Program-made: the position numbers and the translations under genes | The notes under the pieces: model-generated | What the model was told of the DNA's origin: nothing | Database searches by the model: none | What the model saw: the letters and a program-made list of their open reading frames with translations, nothing else | Shown here: positions 28,731-38,290 of the stretch, in pieces | Numbering within the stretch: the stretch's first letter is position 1 | Layout of the letters: every line of letters begins with the position of its first letter | Assembly (NCBI RefSeq): GCF_030369615.1 | Contig: NZ_CP128494.1 | Location: 778,001-842,000, forward strand | Reading direction: 5' to 3' | Length of the DNA: 64,000 bases | Source: Geobacillus stearothermophilus ATCC 12980 | GTDB lineage: Bacteria; Bacillota; Bacilli; Bacillales; Anoxybacillaceae

Positions 28731-30251
28731 ATGTTCGTGGGTTTATTCTCATTTTGGAAAAAAAAGAAAAAACGCCCCCCTCAGCGGCCCATTTCGCAGC
28801 TTTGGGAAACGCTGCGGCAATCGAGCGATTTTGTCGAAGTGTCGTTTGTTGTGGGAGGCAAGGAGCTGTCGATTTATTATTTTGATTCACTCGTCGATCC
28901 GCAAGTGCTGCAAGAGCGGATTCTTTGCCATTTGCAAAACGACATTCCAAACCATCCGACGGTCCGCTTGGAAGACTTGCAGCAAATCGTGCCGATTCTG
29001 CGCATTGAAGTGAGCGAAGACACGGCGCTGATTGAAGAGAAGGTGCTGAAAGGGTTTGTCGCGGTCACCTTCCGCGAGCAACCGAACAAAGCGGCGCTCA
29101 TGGGCGCCGCCGCCGAAAATTTAGGGCTTCGGGAAAACAATGATTCGGAAAACGAATTCAGCGTCGTTGGGCCCAAAGTCGGATTTGTGGAAAATGTCGG
29201 CGTCAACTTGCATCTCATCCGCCGGCAAGTGGTGACGCCGAATCTTGTCTTTCGGGAAATGTCGATTGGTTCGGTGTCGAAAACGAAAGTGGTCATCGCC
29301 TACATCGATGGCGTCGCCAATCCGGAAGTCGTTCAAACGGTGACGCAGCGGCTTGAGTCCATTCATTTTGACGTCGTGTTTGACAACGCCATTTTGGATC
29401 AGCTGCTCGCGGACAATTCACGGACGCCGTTTCCTCTTTTTATCTCGACCGAGCGGATCGACCGGACCATCTATGCGCTTGTGTCGGGTCAGGTGGCCAT
29501 TTTTTGCGACGGCTCCCCGTATGCCGTGATTGGCCCCGCCGCTCTTTTCGATTTTTTTACGTCGCCGGAAGACTATTATTTGCCATGGGTGCTCGGCACG
29601 TTTTTGCGGCTCATTCGGTTTTTCGGCGTTGCGTTCTCGGTGTTAGCGTCGCCGATTTATGTGGCGGTGCTGACGTATCATTATGAAATGATTCCCGAAG
29701 ACTTGCTCGGTCCGATCATTTATTCCCGCTCGAACGTGCCGTTTCCGCCGATGCTCGAGGTGCTGTTTTTGGAAATTACGATCGAGCTGTTGCGCGAGGC
29801 CGGGGCGCGGCTGCCGACGAAAGTCGCACAAACGCTCGGGATTGTCGGCGGGATTGTCATCGGGCAAGCAACCGTTGATGCCGGGCTGACGAGTACGTTT
29901 TTGTTGATTGTCGTCGCGTTGGCGGCGCTCGCTTCGTTTACAACGCCGATTTTCAAAATGTCCAACACGATCCGGTTCATTCGGTTTCCGTTTATTTTGT
30001 TTGCTGCATGTTGGGGCGGGATCGGCATTATCTTTGCCGTCTGCGGGCTGCTCATTCATTTAGGGCGGCTGCAGTCGTTTGGCTATCCGTATTTGCTGCC
30101 GTTTTATCCATTTCGTGTGCGCAGCTTCCGCGATACATTCGTTCGTTCGCCATACAGTGAAACGGCGGAGCGGCCGATGTTTCTTCGTCCGCGGTCGCGG
30201 TTTCGTTACGATCCGAATGCGGCGAAGCAAAAACGCGATATTGATGAGTAA
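28731..30251 (+). CDS. gerKA: Spore germinant receptor A subunit (GerKA type)
   Basis: 506 residues: cytoplasmic N-terminal region, a soluble domain of about 250 residues, then four to five membrane helices from about residue 290 (FFGVAFSVLASPIYVAVLTYH, LGPIIYSRSNVPFPPMLEVL, TLGIVGGIVIGQATVDAGL). The segment SRSNVPFPPMLE is a GerA-family hallmark. It acts in the spore inner membrane with the C and B subunits to sense nutrients. Operon order A-C-B is that of gerK. A candidate sigmaG promoter, TGCATA (28676-28681), 18 bases, AAGACTA (28700-28706), lies upstream. Which germinant it senses is not known. Confidence 0.92.
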   Translation: MFVGLFSFWKKKKKRPPQRPISQLWETLRQSSDFVEVSFVVGGKELSIYYFDSLVDPQVLQERILCHLQNDIPNHPTVRLEDLQQIVPILRIEVSEDTALIEEKVLKGFVAVTFREQPNKAALMGAAAENLGLRENNDSENEFSVVGPKVGFVENVGVNLHLIRRQVVTPNLVFREMSIGSVSKTKVVIAYIDGVANPEVVQTVTQRLESIHFDVVFDNAILDQLLADNSRTPFPLFISTERIDRTIYALVSGQVAIFCDGSPYAVIGPAALFDFFTSPEDYYLPWVLGTFLRLIRFFGVAFSVLASPIYVAVLTYHYEMIPEDLLGPIIYSRSNVPFPPMLEVLFLEITIELLREAGARLPTKVAQTLGIVGGIVIGQATVDAGLTSTFLLIVVALAALASFTTPIFKMSNTIRFIRFPFILFAACWGGIGIIFAVCGLLIHLGRLQSFGYPYLLPFYPFRVRSFRDTFVRSPYSETAERPMFLRPRSRFRYDPNAAKQKRDIDE

Positions 30252-30262
30252 GGGGGATCGTG

Positions 30263-31348
30263 ATGAGGCGTGGGCTTCTATGGCTCGGTGCGCTGCTGTT
30301 GCTTGGCGGCTGCGCCAGTTCGCGGCCGATTGATGAAATTCAAATTATCCAACAGATGGGGTATGATTTCGAGAACGGCCGCTACACGGGCACCGCGGTG
30401 TACCCGACGTTCAAGCAAGGGCCGATGACAAAGCCGAATATGCTGACGACGACGTCGCCGACGGTCTACGACTTGATTCCGCGCCTGTCATCGAAATCCG
30501 CGCTGTCGGTTGAGGAAGGGCAGCTGCGCTTGATTTTGTTCGGCAAGGAGTTTGCCAGGCGGGGGGTGACGCAATTTACGCACAGCCTCGCGCGCAACAA
30601 CAAAGTTGGCAGTCATTTGCTGCTTGGCGTGGCGGAAGAAAGCGCGAAGGAGCTGCTGAAAATCGAGGTGAACAAGACGCTGAGCGATACGTTGTATTTG
30701 CCGAATCTGGTGGAGCAGAATGAGCAGTCGATGAACTTGCCGAAAACGAATTTGCACTTGTTTTTGTATCGCTATTTTTCCCCAGGAAGCGATCCGTTTT
30801 TGCCGTATTTTGAGAAAAAAGGAGATTTCGCCAAGCTTGAAGGGGTCGCGTTGTTTCGCGACGACCGATACGTGGGGCATGTGAGTTTGCGTGATTCGTT
30901 TTTAATGAAAATTTTGCTTGGAGAAACGAAAAACGGCGTCTACCAGCTGAAGGTTGGGAATCGCGGGAAACAGGGCGAGGATCGGGTGATGCTGCAAAAC
31001 TTATGGGCGAAGCCGAAATATGAATGGAAGCGTGATGGAGGCCGCCATGTGCTTGATGTGTTCGTCCATATCCATGCGTCGGTGAGGGATTACCCGTCAT
31101 GGCTCGATCAGCCGGGTCAAGATTTGTTTGCTGATGTGAAGAAAAAAATGCAAAACGAATTGGAGCATAATATGCGTCGGTTATTCCGTTATTTTCAGAA
31201 AAAACGGATTGACCCGCTCGGCATCGGCGATTTTGTTCGCAGTGTGACAAGACATTGGGATTCCGACGCGTTTTACCGTGAATACCCGGAACTAGACATC
31301 CGCCCGCACGTCACGGTGGATATCGTCCATACCGGCATTGGCGAATAA
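30263..31348 (+). CDS. gerKC: Spore germinant receptor C subunit, lipoprotein (GerKC type)
   Basis: Ger(x)C-family lipoprotein of about 361 residues: signal peptide LLWLGALLLLGGCAS with the lipid Cys near residue 16, then IDEIQIIQQMGYDFENGRYT, the typical start of the mature domain. Three-domain extracellular protein anchored in the spore inner membrane. AAGGGGGATC precedes GTG 30260 / ATG 30263. Starts 11 bases after the A subunit stop. Confidence 0.92.
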   Translation: MRRGLLWLGALLLLGGCASSRPIDEIQIIQQMGYDFENGRYTGTAVYPTFKQGPMTKPNMLTTTSPTVYDLIPRLSSKSALSVEEGQLRLILFGKEFARRGVTQFTHSLARNNKVGSHLLLGVAEESAKELLKIEVNKTLSDTLYLPNLVEQNEQSMNLPKTNLHLFLYRYFSPGSDPFLPYFEKKGDFAKLEGVALFRDDRYVGHVSLRDSFLMKILLGETKNGVYQLKVGNRGKQGEDRVMLQNLWAKPKYEWKRDGGRHVLDVFVHIHASVRDYPSWLDQPGQDLFADVKKKMQNELEHNMRRLFRYFQKKRIDPLGIGDFVRSVTRHWDSDAFYREYPELDIRPHVTVDIVHTGIGE

Positions 31349-31374
31349 GACGGGGAACATGAGGAGGGATTAGG

Positions 31375-32487
31375 ATGAAGCAGGCCATTCAGGAACGGTT
31401 TCTCATCTCCCCGTTTCTTGTGTTTTTTGTCATTCATGCTACGCAAGTTGGGGTCGGGGCACTCAATTTTCAGCGTCCACTGATGAAAGAGGCGGGGCAG
31501 GATGCCTGGATGGCAGTCTTAATGGCCGGGCTGTCGGCGCACGTGTTGATTTGGCTCATGTATCGGCTGCTGTCGCATTTGCCATCAGGCGGAGACCTCG
31601 TGTCGCTTCATGAACAGTACTTCGGGCGGTGGATCGGCGGGGTGCTGAGCCTTGGACTTCTTTTTTACTACGCGTTGGCGGCGTTTATGGTGCTTCAATC
31701 ATACATTGAAGTCATTAAAGTATGGGTGTTCCCGTTGATGGGGGCGTGGCAGTTCAGCCTTATGTTTTTGCTGATGACGTATTATGTCGTCTCCGGCGGG
31801 TTTCGCGTCGTTGTCGGCTTATGCGTTTGGGGGGTGGTGATTCCGCTGTTGACGATTTTTCCGATGGTTTTCTTTCCGCTTGAGTATGCTCAATACCGGA
31901 ATTTATTGCCGGTGTTCGACCATTCGTTTGGGCAATTGGCAAAAGCATCGAAAGAGATGGTGCTGCAATATTTAGGGTTTGAAATGCTGCTGATGTATTA
32001 CCCGTTTTTAAAACAGGCTCCGTCCTCGCAAAAGTGGGCGCATGCGGCCAACGCATTTACGATGTTCATTTATTTTGTTTTGATCCTTATCTCCATCGTG
32101 TTTTATAACAAAGAGCAAATTCAGCATATTACATGGCCGACGCTGACGATGGCCAAAATTCCGGAAGTGCCGTTTATCGAGCGGATGGAGTATATTGTCA
32201 TCTCGATTTATGTGCTTGTTGTGTTCCCGATCATCGCGGTCTCTATTTGGGCGGTGACGCGCGTGATCAAACAGCTGTTTGCTGTTCAGCAGCGCCGTTC
32301 GCTTCCGGTGCTGCTCGCTTGCTTGTTTGTCGGGGGAATGTTTTTTCAGGAGAAGATACATATTGAGCAGTTGACGGAATGGACAGCGAAGGCGGGATTT
32401 TATCTTGTCGTGGTGTATGTTCCGCTCCTGTATGTGTACGTATGGGTGGCGGAAAAAGTGAAAAAGGCGCTACAACAAAAGCCATAA
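31375..32487 (+). CDS. gerKB: Spore germinant receptor B subunit (GerKB type)
   Basis: 370-residue membrane protein of the endospore germination permease family (APC superfamily) with 10 hydrophobic segments; begins with FLISPFLVFFVIHATQVGVG, a family-typical helix 1. It is thought to bind the germinant. GAGGAGGGATTAGG precedes the ATG, 26 bases after the C subunit. Third gene of the gerK-type operon. Confidence 0.92.
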   Translation: MKQAIQERFLISPFLVFFVIHATQVGVGALNFQRPLMKEAGQDAWMAVLMAGLSAHVLIWLMYRLLSHLPSGGDLVSLHEQYFGRWIGGVLSLGLLFYYALAAFMVLQSYIEVIKVWVFPLMGAWQFSLMFLLMTYYVVSGGFRVVVGLCVWGVVIPLLTIFPMVFFPLEYAQYRNLLPVFDHSFGQLAKASKEMVLQYLGFEMLLMYYPFLKQAPSSQKWAHAANAFTMFIYFVLILISIVFYNKEQIQHITWPTLTMAKIPEVPFIERMEYIVISIYVLVVFPIIAVSIWAVTRVIKQLFAVQQRRSLPVLLACLFVGGMFFQEKIHIEQLTEWTAKAGFYLVVVYVPLLYVYVWVAEKVKKALQQKP

Positions 32488-32543
32488 GTATGGTATAGTA
32501 AAGAAGAAAAACAGAAGAATCGCAATTCCGTACGCTTGTACGG

Positions 32544-32600
32544 GAGAGGTTTCTAGCAAAACCCTCTATAAAAAACTAGGGGCGGCTGTATCCTAGGGGT
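32544..32600 (+). promoter_or_regulatory. PreQ1-I riboswitch of the que operon
   Basis: AGAGGTTTCTAGC, AAAACCCTCTATAAAAAACTAGG carries the short P1 stem, the C/A-rich loop and the A-rich tail forming the preQ1-I pseudoknot. The tail runs into CTAGGGGCGG...CCTAGGGG and a T run (GGCCTTTTTTG), a plausible expression platform. PreQ1, product of QueF, should shut off queC-queF. Confidence 0.92.
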
Positions 32601-32659
32601 ATGGCCTTTTTTGTTTTGGAAACCTCTTCTTCTGCTGATTCAGAAGGAGGTTGATTGTG

Positions 32660-33331
32660 ATGAAGATGAAGGAAGAAAAGGCGGTTGTCGTCTTCAGCGG
32701 CGGCCAAGACAGCACGACGTGTTTGGTTTGGGCGAAAGAGCAGTTTGGGGAAGTGGAAGCGGTGACGTTTGACTATGGGCAGCGTCATCGCCGCGAAATT
32801 GAAGTCGCTCAGGCAATTGCCGCTGAGCTTGGCGTTCGCCATACGGTGCTCGATATGTCGCTGCTTGGGCAATTGGCGCCGAACGCCTTGACGCGTGATG
32901 ATATCGCCATCGAACAAAAGGAAGGCGGGCTGCCGACGACGTTTGTGGACGGGCGCAATTTGTTGTTTTTATCATTCGCCGCGGTGTTTGCCAAACAACG
33001 GGGCGCGCGCCATCTCGTCACCGGAGTGTGCGAAACAGATTTCAGCGGCTATCCGGACTGCCGCGATGTGTTTATCAAATCATTGAACGTCACGCTGAAT
33101 TTAGCGATGGATTACGAATTTGTCATTCATACGCCGCTCATGTGGCTGACGAAAGCGGAGACGTGGAAGCTCGCGGATGAGCTCGGGGCGCTCGAGTTCA
33201 TTCGCACGAAGACGCTGACGTGCTATAACGGCATCATCGCCGACGGCTGCGGCGAATGTCCAGCATGCGTGCTGCGCAAGCGCGGATTGGATGACTATTT
33301 GCGGGAAAAAGCGGGGGTGGAAGCACAATGA
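32660..33331 (+). CDS. queC: 7-cyano-7-deazaguanine synthase
   Basis: Converts 7-carboxy-7-deazaguanine, ammonia and ATP to preQ0. About 223 residues with the PP-loop FSGGQDSTT near residue 11 and the C-terminal zinc cysteines in TCYNG and [20 protein letters not shown] lies nine bases before ATG 32660, so the TTG at 32651 is not used. First gene of the preQ1-controlled operon and overlaps queD by four bases. B. subtilis name ykvJ. Confidence 0.96.
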   Translation: MKMKEEKAVVVFSGGQDSTTCLVWAKEQFGEVEAVTFDYGQRHRREIEVAQAIAAELGVRHTVLDMSLLGQLAPNALTRDDIAIEQKEGGLPTTFVDGRNLLFLSFAAVFAKQRGARHLVTGVCETDFSGYPDCRDVFIKSLNVTLNLAMDYEFVIHTPLMWLTKAETWKLADELGALEFIRTKTLTCYNGIIADGCGECPACVLRKRGLDDYLREKAGVEAQ

Positions 33332-33765
33332 TGCATCAGCTCTATCCTCAAGTTTGGCACGATTACCGGTATGAGTTGAACAAAGATATGCACATCGCCG
33401 CCGCCCATTTCATCCCGCACGAAGCAGCCGGAAGCTGCGCAAACGTGCACGGCCACACGTACATCGTCAATGTGACGGTCGCCGGCGATGAGCTTGATGA
33501 GAGCGGTTTTTTAGTCAACTTTCAAACGTTAAAACAGCTCGTTCATCGCAAGCTGGACCATACGCTGCTCAACGACCATAGCGATTGGTTTGACGGTCAT
33601 GACCCGAATCGGTTTCCGACGTCGGAAGTGGTGGCGCGCACGATTTATGAAACGATTCAGCGCTATTTGGATACGCTGCCGCACAAGCCGAAATGTTTGC
33701 AAGTGTTTGTCCGCGAAACGTCGACAAGTTATGTCGTCTACCGGCCGAAAGCGGGGGACCGGTAA
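33328..33765 (+). CDS. queD: 6-carboxy-5,6,7,8-tetrahydropterin synthase
   Basis: 145-residue PTPS-family enzyme converting dihydroneopterin triphosphate to CPH4, the first committed step to queuosine. Zinc ligands are seen in AAHFIP and NVHGHTY, and the catalytic Cys in [15 protein letters not shown] overlap with queC stop; the stop TAA overlaps the queE ATG (TAATG). B. subtilis ykvK. Confidence 0.96.
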   Translation: MMHQLYPQVWHDYRYELNKDMHIAAAHFIPHEAAGSCANVHGHTYIVNVTVAGDELDESGFLVNFQTLKQLVHRKLDHTLLNDHSDWFDGHDPNRFPTSEVVARTIYETIQRYLDTLPHKPKCLQVFVRETSTSYVVYRPKAGDR

Positions 33766-34499
33766 TGGCGCGCACGATTCCGGTGTTGGAGATTTTTGGT
33801 CCGACCATCCAAGGAGAGGGAATGGTGATCGGCCAAAAGACGATGTTCGTCCGCACAGCCGGCTGCGATTATCGCTGCCGCTGGTGCGATTCGGCGTTTA
33901 CGTGGGACGGATCAGCGAAAGACGAGATCGAGCAGTTGACGGCAGACGACATTTGGCGGCGGCTTGAAGCCATGGGCGGCCGCCGCTTCCGCCACGTGAC
34001 GATTTCAGGCGGCAACCCGCTTCTCATTGCCGCTCTTGGAGAGCTTGTCGCCCTTCTTCACGAAAAAGGGGTGCGCGTTGCGGTTGAAACGCAAGGGAGC
34101 CGCTGGCAAGACTGGCTGCTCGATGTAGACGATGTCACCATTTCCCCAAAACCGCCAAGTTCGGGGATGGACACCGACTGGTCGGCGCTCGATCAAATCA
34201 TGGAACGGCTGCAGGCTGACCAAAGCCGGGTGCGGCGCATCAGCTTGAAAGTCGTCGTCTTTGATGACACCGATTTGGCGTATGCGAAAGAGGTGCACTG
34301 CCGCTACCCAGGTGTTCCGTTTTATTTGCAGACAGGAAACGCCGATGTGGCCGATTCAGATGTGGATGCACTCCGCGCGAAGCTTCTCCATCGGTTGGAA
34401 TGGCTGGTGGAACGAGCCGCCGATTCGGAGGAGCTGGCCGACGTCCACATCCTGCCGCAGCTGCACACGCTTCTTTGGGGAAACAAGCGCGGCGTGTAA
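33765..34499 (+). CDS. queE: 7-carboxy-7-deazaguanine synthase (radical SAM)
   Basis: 244-residue radical SAM enzyme that contracts CPH4 to CDG. The cluster motif CDYRCRWC (Cx3Cx2C) is at about residues 33-40, preceded by GPTIQGEGMVIGQ, the family start. The frame is open upstream inside queD, but ATG 33765 at the TAATG junction places the protein N-terminus correctly. B. subtilis ykvL. Confidence 0.96.
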   Translation: MARTIPVLEIFGPTIQGEGMVIGQKTMFVRTAGCDYRCRWCDSAFTWDGSAKDEIEQLTADDIWRRLEAMGGRRFRHVTISGGNPLLIAALGELVALLHEKGVRVAVETQGSRWQDWLLDVDDVTISPKPPSSGMDTDWSALDQIMERLQADQSRVRRISLKVVVFDDTDLAYAKEVHCRYPGVPFYLQTGNADVADSDVDALRAKLLHRLEWLVERAADSEELADVHILPQLHTLLWGNKRGV

Positions 34500-34551
34500 A
34501 GCGGGGTGCGGCGATTCGCCCGGCAATGAATAATGAGGGAGGAATGAAGGA

Positions 34552-35049
34552 ATGGCAGGAAGAAAAGAGGAAGAATTGAAAGACTTGACGCTGCTTGGCC
34601 ATCAAGGGACAACGTATTCGTTTACGTACAACCCCAATCTGCTTGAAGTGTTTGACAACAAACATCCTGACCGGGATTATTTCGTGAAGTTCAATTGTCC
34701 GGAGTTCACCTCGCTATGTCCCAAAACCGGCCAGCCGGACTTCGCGACGATTTACATCAGCTACATCCCGGACAAAAAATGCGTCGAAAGCAAATCGTTG
34801 AAGCTGTATTTGTTCAGCTTCCGCAATCATGGCGACTTTCACGAAGACTGCGTCAACATCATTATGAACGATTTGATTAAAGTCATGGAACCGCGCTATA
34901 TCGAAGTGTGGGGCAAATTCACCCCGCGCGGCGGCATTTCCATCGATCCGTACTGCAACTGGGGGCGCCCGGGGACGAAATACGAAAAAATGGCGGAATA
35001 TCGGCTGCTCAACCACGACTTGTATCCAGAAAAAGTCGACAACCGCTAG
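34552..35049 (+). CDS. queF: NADPH-dependent 7-cyano-7-deazaguanine reductase
   Basis: 165-residue unimodular T-fold enzyme reducing preQ0 to preQ1, the riboswitch ligand. The catalytic Cys lies in [12 protein letters not shown] near residue 62, with the downstream Glu/His residues in [21 protein letters not shown] that hold substrate. GAGGGAGGAATGAAGG precedes the ATG. Last gene of the que operon, 52 bases after queE. B. subtilis ykvM. Confidence 0.96.
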   Translation: MAGRKEEELKDLTLLGHQGTTYSFTYNPNLLEVFDNKHPDRDYFVKFNCPEFTSLCPKTGQPDFATIYISYIPDKKCVESKSLKLYLFSFRNHGDFHEDCVNIIMNDLIKVMEPRYIEVWGKFTPRGGISIDPYCNWGRPGTKYEKMAEYRLLNHDLYPEKVDNR

Positions 35050-35126
35050 AGATGAAAAAAGAGGTAGTTTTTTCGCGCCAACTCCTATATAATGGACAAT
35101 GAATGTTTGCCTTGGAGGTTTTGGCG

Positions 35127-35786
35127 TTGGAGCGAAGAACAGCTCTTTTGCTTGGGGCGAGCGGCTTGGTCGGCGGGGAACTGCTCAAGTTGCTGCTTGA
35201 GTCGGATTTGTACCGGCAAGTGACCATTTTTGTCCGCACCCCGCTGCCGATTAAACATGAAAAACTGCAGCAAGTCGTCGTCGATTTTGCGCGGCTTGAA
35301 TCGTATGAGCGGCATTTTTATGTCGATGATGTGTTTTGCTGCCTCGGAACGACGCGGAAAAAGGCGAAAACGAAGCAGCAGTTCATTCAAGTTGACTATG
35401 AATATACGCTGCGCGCGGCGGCGTTGGCGGAAAAGTGCCGCGTGAAAAGCTTTTTGACCGTCTCTTCGGTTGGCGCCAACCCGTGTTCGCCGTTTTTTTA
35501 CCAGCGCGTCAAAGGAGAGGTGGAAGAGGCGTTGCAGCGGCTTTCCATCCCATCGCTTCATATTTTCCGTCCATCGTTGCTCGTCGGCAAGCGTCGGGAG
35601 TTCCGCCTTGGCGAGATGCTCGCCGGGTGGCTGTTATGCCGGCTGCCGTTTTTGTTCGTCGGCAAATGGAAAAAATATAAGCCGGTTGACGCCCATCAGC
35701 TTGCATTGGCGATGTTTTACCGGGCGGCGTCCGCAGCGAACGGCGTCCACATCTATGAATGTGATGAACTCGCCTGCATTTCGTAA
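35127..35786 (+). CDS. NAD(P)-binding atypical SDR oxidoreductase
   Basis: About 219 residues with an N-terminal Rossmann motif LLLGASGLVGGELL, then CCLGTTRKKAKTKQQF and VSSVGANPCSPFFYQRVKGEVE, typical of the HTATIP2/YraR-like group of NAD(P)H-binding proteins. GGAGG lies eight bases before TTG 35127, giving a TTG start. Role unknown. Between queF and a terminator; possibly its own unit since AACTCCTATATAATGG (a -10-like TATAAT) stands upstream. Confidence 0.78.
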   Translation: MERRTALLLGASGLVGGELLKLLLESDLYRQVTIFVRTPLPIKHEKLQQVVVDFARLESYERHFYVDDVFCCLGTTRKKAKTKQQFIQVDYEYTLRAAALAEKCRVKSFLTVSSVGANPCSPFFYQRVKGEVEEALQRLSIPSLHIFRPSLLVGKRREFRLGEMLAGWLLCRLPFLFVGKWKKYKPVDAHQLALAMFYRAASAANGVHIYECDELACIS

Positions 35787-35789
35787 ACA

Positions 35790-35820
35790 AAAAAGAGGCT
35801 CTTGACGGCCTCTTTTTTCT
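35790..35820. terminator. Bidirectional terminator between SDR-like gene and ykvS
   Basis: AAAAAAGAGGCTCTTGACGGCCTCTTTTTT, stem GAGGC/GCCTC with T and A runs on both sides. Confidence 0.8.
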
Positions 35821-35998
35821 ATTCAATAATCTTATAATTTTTATGGTTGACCACCGTCCGCTCTTGCAAATCAAGCTCGCGGTAGTTTTTCATATATGTC
35901 AAATCGACGATGACCGAGTTTTCGTTCACTTTTTCCACGATGCCGCGCAATCCATTTTTAAATTCAATAATGTCCCCGACTTTTGCTTTTTTCACCAT
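35819..35998 (-). CDS. ykvS: DUF2187 protein YkvS
   Basis: 59 residues, mostly beta: AKVGDIIEFKNGLRGIVEKV resembles a KOW/Tudor-like barrel. Matches the small YkvS family by sequence and position near queF and ykvT. AAAAGGGGAATGA precedes ATG 35998; an upstream extension to 36157 lacks a site. Function unknown. Confidence 0.8.
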   Translation of the reverse strand: MVKKAKVGDIIEFKNGLRGIVEKVNENSVIVDLTYMKNYRELDLQERTVVNHKNYKIIE

Positions 35999-36190
35999 TC
36001 TATCATTCCCCTTTTTAAACCGAATATAGTCGTCGGCGGCTAAAACGGGCGTGATCGGCCGAAAAGGCGGCCGGCTGGTGCGCCCTGGCCGTTGTGCCCG
36101 CTCTTTATAAAAAGGAGCAGGCGCTTTTTTACTAGTTTGCCTTATTTTTATGCACAAGTAAAGGGGTTTCTTTCCTAAAATCTGATATTT

Positions 36191-36226
36191 AAAAAAAAAA
36201 AGGGGGCGAAGCCGTCCCCTTGTTTT
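36191..36226 (-). terminator. Terminator of ykvT
   Basis: On the minus strand AAGGGGACGGCTTCGCCCCCTT followed by TTTTTTTTT, directly after the ykvT stop. Confidence 0.85.
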
Positions 36227-36229
36227 CGT

Positions 36230-36814
36230 CTACTTGGCAAACACATGGTTGCCGATGACGACCGTCACCGGACGGGAGCGCAGCCATTTGCTTTTCGCCG
36301 TTTTCGGATTGTAGAAATAGAGCGAGCCGTTTCCTAAACCGCGAAAAGCAAGTGCTTCTTCAACGGCGCGATATGATTCACGGTCAGCGGGTTCATTGAT
36401 CGTTCCGTTTGCGACCGGCGTGAATGCATAACGGCCGCCAGAGCGCTCATAAATAACAGCGCGGATCGTATCCGGAAAATCCGGATGGTCGACGCGGTTG
36501 AGTACGACCGTTGCCACGGCTACTTTCCCGGCGTACGGCTCCCCTTTCGCCTCGGCATGGACGAGGCGAGCGAGCAAGTCTTTTTCCGCCGCTGTAATGC
36601 CTGCGTTCGGGATGATCAGTTTTTCGCCAGGATACAGCCGATCGTCTTTTCTATTTTTTTGCATCAGCTGTTTGAGCGGCACGCCGTATTGCTTCGCGAT
36701 TTTCCAAAGCGTGTCGCCGCGCTTGACAGTGTGGATGGTTGCCGCATCGGCATGGCCGGCACAGAAAAACATTCCGCACAACACCGCCATCACCCATGCT
36801 TTTCCTTTTTTCAT
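36230..36814 (-). CDS. ykvT: Cell wall hydrolase with LysM domain (SleB/CwlJ family, YkvT)
   Basis: 194 residues: signal peptide to about ADA-A at residue 25, one LysM domain ([19 protein letters not shown] to GEKLIIPN, residues about 28-72), then a Hydrolase_2 domain with [20 protein letters not shown] containing the catalytic Glu. The family includes spore cortex-lytic enzymes. Exported peptidoglycan hydrolase, likely with a role in sporulation or germination. AGGAGGGATCAGG before the ATG. Confidence 0.9.
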   Translation of the reverse strand: MKKGKAWVMAVLCGMFFCAGHADAATIHTVKRGDTLWKIAKQYGVPLKQLMQKNRKDDRLYPGEKLIIPNAGITAAEKDLLARLVHAEAKGEPYAGKVAVATVVLNRVDHPDFPDTIRAVIYERSGGRYAFTPVANGTINEPADRESYRAVEEALAFRGLGNGSLYFYNPKTAKSKWLRSRPVTVVIGNHVFAK

Positions 36815-36951
36815 CCTGATCCCTCCTCTCGTAAACTCGCTACTAGAGTAACAAGGATGGGAAGATGATTCATTATCGAAATAATGGAAAAAGTGCGCGA
36901 AGCATTGAAATGACTAGTTTCATAGGAGGAATGGAAATTTCTCCGCAAGCC

Positions 36952-36986
36952 AAAACATCCGGCTTTCGGGGCGGAAAGCCGGATGT
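36952..36986 (-). terminator. Hairpin terminator of the 64-residue gene
   Basis: ACATCCGGCTTTCC...GAAAGCCGGATGT stem followed on the minus strand by TTTTGG. Confidence 0.6.
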
Positions 36987-37008
36987 GAAGCCGCAAAGAC
37001 GGGAACGT

Positions 37009-37203
37009 TCAGCTGCGCGGAACATCTGTATAGTGATAAATAATGTGACCGCCGCGCTGGGCGATGCCGCGAAATCGTTTAAAATCGGGCTGTTTGACAA
37101 GCACGGCGCGAAAAACAGGGAAGTCTTCTTTTTTCACCAGCAGTTCGGAGATGATTCCGTTGCGCAAATCATGGATTTGTTTGGCCGCCAACGTTTCATC
37201 CAT
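37009..37203 (-). CDS. Small conserved-looking hypothetical protein
   Basis: 64 residues from ATG 37203, preceded by GGGAGGGAATCAG. Contains ISELLVKKEDFPVFRAVLVKQ, a mixed alpha/beta pattern with no known family I can name. Own terminator follows. Convergent with nothing; divergent from the proline-rich protein gene. Confidence 0.6.
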   Translation of the reverse strand: MDETLAAKQIHDLRNGIISELLVKKEDFPVFRAVLVKQPDFKRFRGIAQRGGHIIYHYTDVPRS

Positions 37204-37374
37204 CTGATTCCCTCCCAACGTCCATGTGAGGTTGCTGCTGTTATTTATCATAGCGCAACCGGCGTTTAGGATAAATACCTATATTTTGGCCGGGCAAACA
37301 CCCTTTGCTTGTGCCGACATACAATATGGATGGGTACGCGCCCCGACAACTATGAGCGAGAAAGGGAGAGGACA

Positions 37375-38037
37375 ATGAATCATTGGGACCCTCATATGAA
37401 TGATCCGTTTCTGAACGCCTCAAACCAAGGCGATAAGGCCGAGCGAATGGACAATAATGCACCGCCCGTGGCGCCGCTGCCGACCGCACCAGCGGCAATG
37501 CCGACAGCGTATTATTCGCCGGTGACTCCTTATGGCTACTGGTGTCCGCCGGCTGTGCCGATGGCTCCTTTGGTCAGTCCGGCCCACCTTGACAGTCCGG
37601 ACGAATTTGACAGCCCGGACAGCTCTGATATGATGCCCCCGGCGCCGCCGCTGGGCTTGGGAGCAGTGCCGAATGTGGCTCCGACCTTCGCCTGGCCGGT
37701 AGGAGGGGAAGAAAATGCACCGCCGCTGCCCGATGACGGTGGCGTTGCTCCATACGATATGGCAGCTCCGTATGAAGGGGGGGGAGCTCCTGTTGCCGGT
37801 ATGACGCCCGGCGTCGTTCCTAGTGCGATGCCGATCATGGGTGTCACGCTCGGTGTTGCCCCTAGCATCGCCCCCGGCGCTGTTCCGTATCCTCCGATGT
37901 ACTATCCGCCGGCTGCGCCGCTGCCATACGCCCCGGCGGCACCGTACGGTTATCCTGCTGCACCGCTGCCGCCGTATTACGGTGGGGTAGCTCCATATGC
38001 GCCCGGCCTTCCGGCGCCGTACGGCCCATATCGGTAA
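37375..38037 (+). CDS. Proline/alanine/tyrosine-rich low-complexity protein
   Basis: 220 residues from ATG 37375 (AAAGGGAGAGG before it). After a 30-residue hydrophilic start the protein is low complexity, with PPYYGGVAPYAPG, YPPMYYPPAAPLPYAP and PAAPYGYP blocks and an acidic DSPDEFDSPDSSD piece. No signal peptide. Such Pro/Tyr/Gly-rich tails are common in spore coat and exosporium proteins, so a coat role is possible (inference). The frame is open upstream without a site. A terminator follows. Confidence 0.7.
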   Translation: MNHWDPHMNDPFLNASNQGDKAERMDNNAPPVAPLPTAPAAMPTAYYSPVTPYGYWCPPAVPMAPLVSPAHLDSPDEFDSPDSSDMMPPAPPLGLGAVPNVAPTFAWPVGGEENAPPLPDDGGVAPYDMAAPYEGGGAPVAGMTPGVVPSAMPIMGVTLGVAPSIAPGAVPYPPMYYPPAAPLPYAPAAPYGYPAAPLPPYYGGVAPYAPGLPAPYGPYR

Positions 38038-38046
38038 ACCGTCAAA

Positions 38047-38074
38047 AAGACCGCTTCCACGCGGTCTTTTTTTA
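38047..38074 (+). terminator. Terminator of the proline-rich protein gene
   Basis: AAGACCGC-TTCCAC-GCGGTCTT followed by TTTTTAT. Confidence 0.9.
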
Positions 38075-38290
38075 TGTTCCACGGGGGACGGGCCCAGCAT
38101 AGAGGCTCACCGGCTTGCCAGACGGCCGCTTCCCGTACAGGCGCCAGCATCAACCGCATTGTTCCAAACGCTCCCTTATGGCGGCATATATGTGTTCCCA
38201 TTGCTGTCAATGGTATAATAAGGAACGTAGTTTTTCCCTCAAGAGAGGGAGGAAAAGACGAGGTTGGAGAAAAGAAAGGAGAAGAGGCAA

